From: Pseudomonadota bacterium
GTDB taxonomy: Bacteria; Desulfobacterota; Anaeroferrophillalia; Anaeroferrophillales; Anaeroferrophillaceae
Assembly: GCA_011042595.1 (NCBI GenBank)
Contig: DQWO01000102.1
Coordinates: forward strand, 1-8,568
DNA length: 8,568 nt
Reading direction: 5' to 3'
This document shows, piece by piece, positions 5,614 through 8,568 of this stretch. Positions within the stretch are counted from its first letter, which is position 1; every line of letters starts with the position of its first letter. The position numbers and the translations under genes are program-made. The notes beneath the pieces are model-generated. The model saw only the letters and a list, made by a program, of their open reading frames with translations, had not been told where the DNA came from and did not search any database.

Positions 5614-5631
5614 TTGAAGGAGAATCATTCC

Positions 5632-8418
5632 ATGAATTACAAGGAAACTCTGAATCTGCCTCAAACAAAATTTCCCATGCGGGGAAACCTGGTTAAGAGA
5701 GAGCCTGAATTTATTCAGGCCTGGGAAGATAAAGATGTGTATCGGCGGATGCTTGAGGAACGGGAAACGGCGCCGGAATTTGTCCTTCATGACGGTCCTC
5801 CTTATGCCAATGGTCACCTTCATATGGGCCATGCTCTGAACAAGATACTAAAAGATATTATCATCAAATCACGTTCTCTGGCCGGTTTCCGTTGCCATTA
5901 TGTGCCTGGTTGGGATTGCCACGGTCTGCCCATCGAGCATCAGGTGGATAAAAATCTTGGCCGGCAGAAAGAAAACATGAGCCAGGCGGAGATCCGCCAG
6001 GCCTGCCGCCGCTATGCTGGTAAATTTATTGACATTCAACGTGATGAGTTTATTCGGCTTGGTATTTTTGCTGAATGGGAAAATCCTTATCTGACCATGA
6101 ACTACCCGTATGAGGGTACGATTGTCCGGGAATTGGCGAAATTTGCCGGTAATGGTGGTCTGTTTAAACAGAAAAAACCCATTTACTGGTGTGCCACCTG
6201 TAATACGGCCCTGGCCGAAGCTGAAGTTGAATATGAAGATGTTGCCTCACCTTCTATTTATGTGAAATTTCCGCTGGTGGAAGATATTTCCTCCACCTAT
6301 GCCTTTCTCGCCGGTCGTCAGGTTTGTCTGGTAATCTGGACCACCACTCCCTGGACTATTCCGGCTAATCTGGCCATTGCCCTGCACCCTGATTTGGAAT
6401 ATGTGGCTCTACTTAGCGGCGACGGGGAAGTCTATATTGTTGCTGCCGGGTTGCAGGAGCAATTTTGTGCCGAGGCGGAATTGGGGCCGCTTGAGGTTTT
6501 GGGACATATAGATCCTCGGTTGCTGGAGCGTCTTCACTGCCGTCATCCCCTCTATGATCGTTTATCTTTGATCGTCTTAGGTGAGCATGTTACCCTGGAG
6601 GCTGGTACCGGCTGTGTCCATACGGCTCCGGGGCATGGGCAGGAGGATTATGAAGTTGGGCTGAAGTATGGCCTGGAAGTTTATGCCCCGGTTGATGACC
6701 AGGGAAAATTTACCGAAGAGGTGGAATTTTTTGCCGGCCAGTTTGTTTTTGCAGCCAACCAGAATGTTATTGATAAGCTGGCGGAGCTGGGTTTTCTGGT
6801 GGCCAGCAAGCCCCTTTCCCATTCCTATCCCCATTGCTGGCGTTGTAAAAAAGCGATTATTTTCCGTTCCACCGAACAGTGGTTTATCTCCATGGAAAGT
6901 AATGACCTGCGGAAAAGGGCGCTTGAGGCCATTAATGGGGTGGACTGGATTCCTGAATGGGGCCGTGAACGCATTTACGGGATGATTGAAAACCGTCCTG
7001 ACTGGTGTATCTCCCGCCAGCGGGTCTGGGGGGTTCCCATTGCGGTCTTTTATTGTCATGAATGTGGGGAGCCTTTGATTGATGAAAAGCTGATGAACAG
7101 GGTGGCTGATTTTTTTACCGAACATGGAGCTGACATCTGGTTTTCTGAACCGGCGTCATTTTTTCTGCCGGATGGAACCGTCTGCCCGTCCTGTGGTCAT
7201 GGAGAATTTGTCAAGGAGACTGATATCCTGGATGTCTGGTTTGATTCCGGGGTCAGTTATGCCGCCGTCCTCCAGACCCGGGACTATCTTCGTTATCCGG
7301 CTGATCTCTACCTGGAAGGCAGTGATCAGCATCGTGGCTGGTTTCACAGCTCCCTGTTGGCTTCGGTGGGTACCCGGGGAGTCAGTCCCTATAAAGCGGT
7401 ACTGACCCATGGTTTTGTGGTTGATGGGGCTGGCAAAAAAATGTCCAAATCGGCCGGGAACGTTATTTCTCCCGATAAGGTTATCAAAAAATATGGGGCA
7501 GAAATTCTGCGTCTCTGGGTAGCGGCCCAGGATTATCGCGATGATATTCGTATCTCCACAGAAATTCTTTCACGGTTGGTGGAAGCATATCGGCGCATTA
7601 GAAATACCCTCAGGTTTCTACTGGCGAATCTTTACGATTTTGATCCGGCTACCACCACGGTGAATTATACCGAGCTGGAAGAGTTGGATCGCTGGGCTCT
7701 GCATCAGCTTTATCAATTGCAGCAAAAGGTGCTGGCGGCCTATGAATCTTATGAATTTCACGCCATTTACCATTCCATTCATAATTTTTGTACGGTGGTC
7801 TTAAGCGGTTTTTATCTGGATGTGGTCAAAGATAGGCTCTATATTTTGCGGGCTGATTCCCCTGCTCGTCGTTCAACCCAGACCACCCTGTATTTGATTC
7901 TGGATGCCTTGGTGAGGATGTGTGCCCCGATTCTTTCTTTTACTGCTGATGAGGTTTGGCAGTATATGCCCGGCATTGGGGAAAAAGACAGTGTGTACCT
8001 GCATGAATTTGCCTGTCTGTCTGACGACTATAATGATCTCCGACTGGCAGCCGTCTGGGATGAACTGCTGGAAGTTCGCAAGGTGGTTTTGAAACAACTG
8101 GAAACCGCCAGGCAGGAAAAGCTTATCGGCCTCTCCTTAGATGCCCGTCTTGATCTGGCTGCCAGTGGTAAAACATTAGCTTTGTTAGGGAAATACGCTG
8201 ATCAGTTAGCCGATATTTTTATTGTTTCGCAGGTTGAAATCAGGGAGCTGGCTGCCGGAGAACCAGGGATTAGTGACGAATTTCCTGAGCTGAACGTTAT
8301 GGTTCATCGCGCAGCGGGAGAAAAATGCCAGCGTTGCTGGCGCTATAGCGTTCAGTTGACAGCTGAAGATAATGGGTTTCCGGGGATTTGTCAGCGGTGT
8401 CTGCAGCAGGTTTCTTAG
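5632..8418 (+). CDS. ileS: isoleucyl-tRNA synthetase
   Basis: This 928-residue class I aminoacyl-tRNA synthetase charges tRNA-Ile in the cytoplasm and hydrolyses mischarged valine. HMGH (64-67) in the PPYANGHLHMGHALNK context is the HIGH motif, and KMSKS is at 603-607. The CP1 editing domain shows WTTTPWT (236-242) and GTGCVHTAPGHGQEDY (325-340) with the conserved His330 and Asp339. SRQRVWG and EGSDQHRGWFHSSL are further catalytic-core signatures. The C-terminal zinc finger has Cys899, Cys902, Cys920 and Cys923, the bacterial IleRS type. The start is ATG 5632 with GAAGGAG 9 bases upstream; a TTG at 5614 in frame precedes this site and is not the start. No clear promoter fits between the terminator and the gene. 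The TAG stop abuts the inverted repeat of the second element. Confidence 0.98.
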   Translation: MNYKETLNLPQTKFPMRGNLVKREPEFIQAWEDKDVYRRMLEERETAPEFVLHDGPPYANGHLHMGHALNKILKDIIIKSRSLAGFRCHYVPGWDCHGLPIEHQVDKNLGRQKENMSQAEIRQACRRYAGKFIDIQRDEFIRLGIFAEWENPYLTMNYPYEGTIVRELAKFAGNGGLFKQKKPIYWCATCNTALAEAEVEYEDVASPSIYVKFPLVEDISSTYAFLAGRQVCLVIWTTTPWTIPANLAIALHPDLEYVALLSGDGEVYIVAAGLQEQFCAEAELGPLEVLGHIDPRLLERLHCRHPLYDRLSLIVLGEHVTLEAGTGCVHTAPGHGQEDYEVGLKYGLEVYAPVDDQGKFTEEVEFFAGQFVFAANQNVIDKLAELGFLVASKPLSHSYPHCWRCKKAIIFRSTEQWFISMESNDLRKRALEAINGVDWIPEWGRERIYGMIENRPDWCISRQRVWGVPIAVFYCHECGEPLIDEKLMNRVADFFTEHGADIWFSEPASFFLPDGTVCPSCGHGEFVKETDILDVWFDSGVSYAAVLQTRDYLRYPADLYLEGSDQHRGWFHSSLLASVGTRGVSPYKAVLTHGFVVDGAGKKMSKSAGNVISPDKVIKKYGAEILRLWVAAQDYRDDIRISTEILSRLVEAYRRIRNTLRFLLANLYDFDPATTTVNYTELEELDRWALHQLYQLQQKVLAAYESYEFHAIYHSIHNFCTVVLSGFYLDVVKDRLYILRADSPARRSTQTTLYLILDALVRMCAPILSFTADEVWQYMPGIGEKDSVYLHEFACLSDDYNDLRLAAVWDELLEVRKVVLKQLETARQEKLIGLSLDARLDLAASGKTLALLGKYADQLADIFIVSQVEIRELAAGEPGISDEFPELNVMVHRAAGEKCQRCWRYSVQLTAEDNGFPGICQRCLQQVS

Positions 8419-8568
8419 TCAACTTTATGAGTTGCTCTAAAAAAAGCTGAAAGAAATTTCCAGGGATGTTCCGGCATGGCTCTCGCTCATTCTCGCCGGC
8501 CGTCCATGGCCGGCTTCCGAGGCGTCCGCCGCGAATCACCATCCAGGTGATTCGTCCGGCGGCCAAAA
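8418..8568 (-). mobile_element. MITE-like structured repeat element, second copy, inverted and cut by window end
   Basis: Read on the minus strand this is the right two-thirds of the element at 2876-3090. Its outer end, 8418-8433 (GTCAACTTTATGAGTT), matches the other copy's terminal repeat at 14 of 16 positions. Hairpin 1 has CCGCC (8526-8530) pairing with GGCGG (8558-8562) and GAATCACC (8533-8540) with GGTGATTC (8546-8553), around a 5-base loop differing from copy 1. Hairpin 2 is GCCGGCC/GGCCGGC (8495-8501, 8508-8514), a stem unlike copy 1 in sequence but fully paired. The 30 bases 8467-8496 are identical to 3010-3039 in complement. By comparison with copy 1, about 60 bases lie beyond the window. 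Confidence 0.78.
8439..8463 (-). terminator. terminator-like tail inside element copy 2
   Basis: On the minus strand CTGGAA-ATTTC-TTTCAG forms a 6-base stem including one G-T pair, followed by C and seven Ts. On the plus strand the G-T pair becomes an A-C mismatch and A's follow, so the signal fits transcription in the element's own direction. The equivalent site in copy 1 is AGCC (3039-3042) with GGCT (3061-3064) followed by Ts, which is a weaker stem. Confidence 0.4.

Noticed and set aside
5614..5631. Earlier TTG start for ileS adding six residues
   Set aside because: The GAAGGAG ribosome-binding site lies inside that extension and is spaced correctly for ATG 5632.
5554..5631. T-box riboswitch before ileS
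   Set aside because: The leader is under 80 bases, and no specifier loop or UGG-containing T-box sequence is present; only a plain terminator hairpin is seen.
6577..7410. Open frames on both strands within ileS
   Set aside because: They are out-of-frame shadows of the intact 928-residue synthetase, with no motifs or ribosome-binding sites.
8435..8568. Minus-strand coding region running into the end of ileS
   Set aside because: The open frame lies across the structured repeat and antisense to ileS, with no recognisable protein motif.

Overview
The window looks like the chromosome of an anaerobic-type proteobacterium of the Desulfobacterota (former Deltaproteobacteria). This is inferred from gene order (tRNA-Leu, tig, clpP, clpX, then HU with tRNA-Val and tRNA-Asp), moderate GC content and the character of the proteins. 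No rRNA or other phylogenetic marker fixes the genus.

Layout. Positions 1-361 hold the 3' end of a TrkH-type potassium transporter gene. A small NifU/IscU-like iron-sulfur scaffold gene converges on it from the minus strand (367-831). A divergent regulatory gap with two inverted repeats and a strong promoter leads into tRNA-Lys(CTT), a terminator-like hairpin and tRNA-Leu(TAG). Trigger factor (tig) follows with its own promoter. A 377-base spacer packed with palindromes separates it from clpP and clpX, which overlap by 4 bases. HU (hup) comes next, followed at once by tRNA-Val(TAC) and tRNA-Asp(GTC), then a strong intrinsic terminator and ileS (isoleucyl-tRNA synthetase).

How the genes work together. 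Most of the window is protein-biogenesis housekeeping. Trigger factor folds nascent chains, ClpXP unfolds and degrades proteins, the tRNAs and IleRS serve translation, and HU packs DNA. In E. coli lon sits between clpX and hupB; here it is absent from that slot.

Most unusual feature. A MITE-like repeat of about 215 bp is present once in full in the tig-clpP spacer (2876-3090). A second copy, inverted and cut by the window edge, abuts the ileS stop codon (8418-8568). The full copy has 16-base terminal inverted repeats and a flanking 7-base direct repeat (TTATTAA). The two copies share a 30-base identical block and a conserved hairpin. A second hairpin has a different stem sequence in each copy but stays fully paired, and each copy ends in a T-run. 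That pattern suggests selection on structure, possibly at the RNA level, inside a mobile element.
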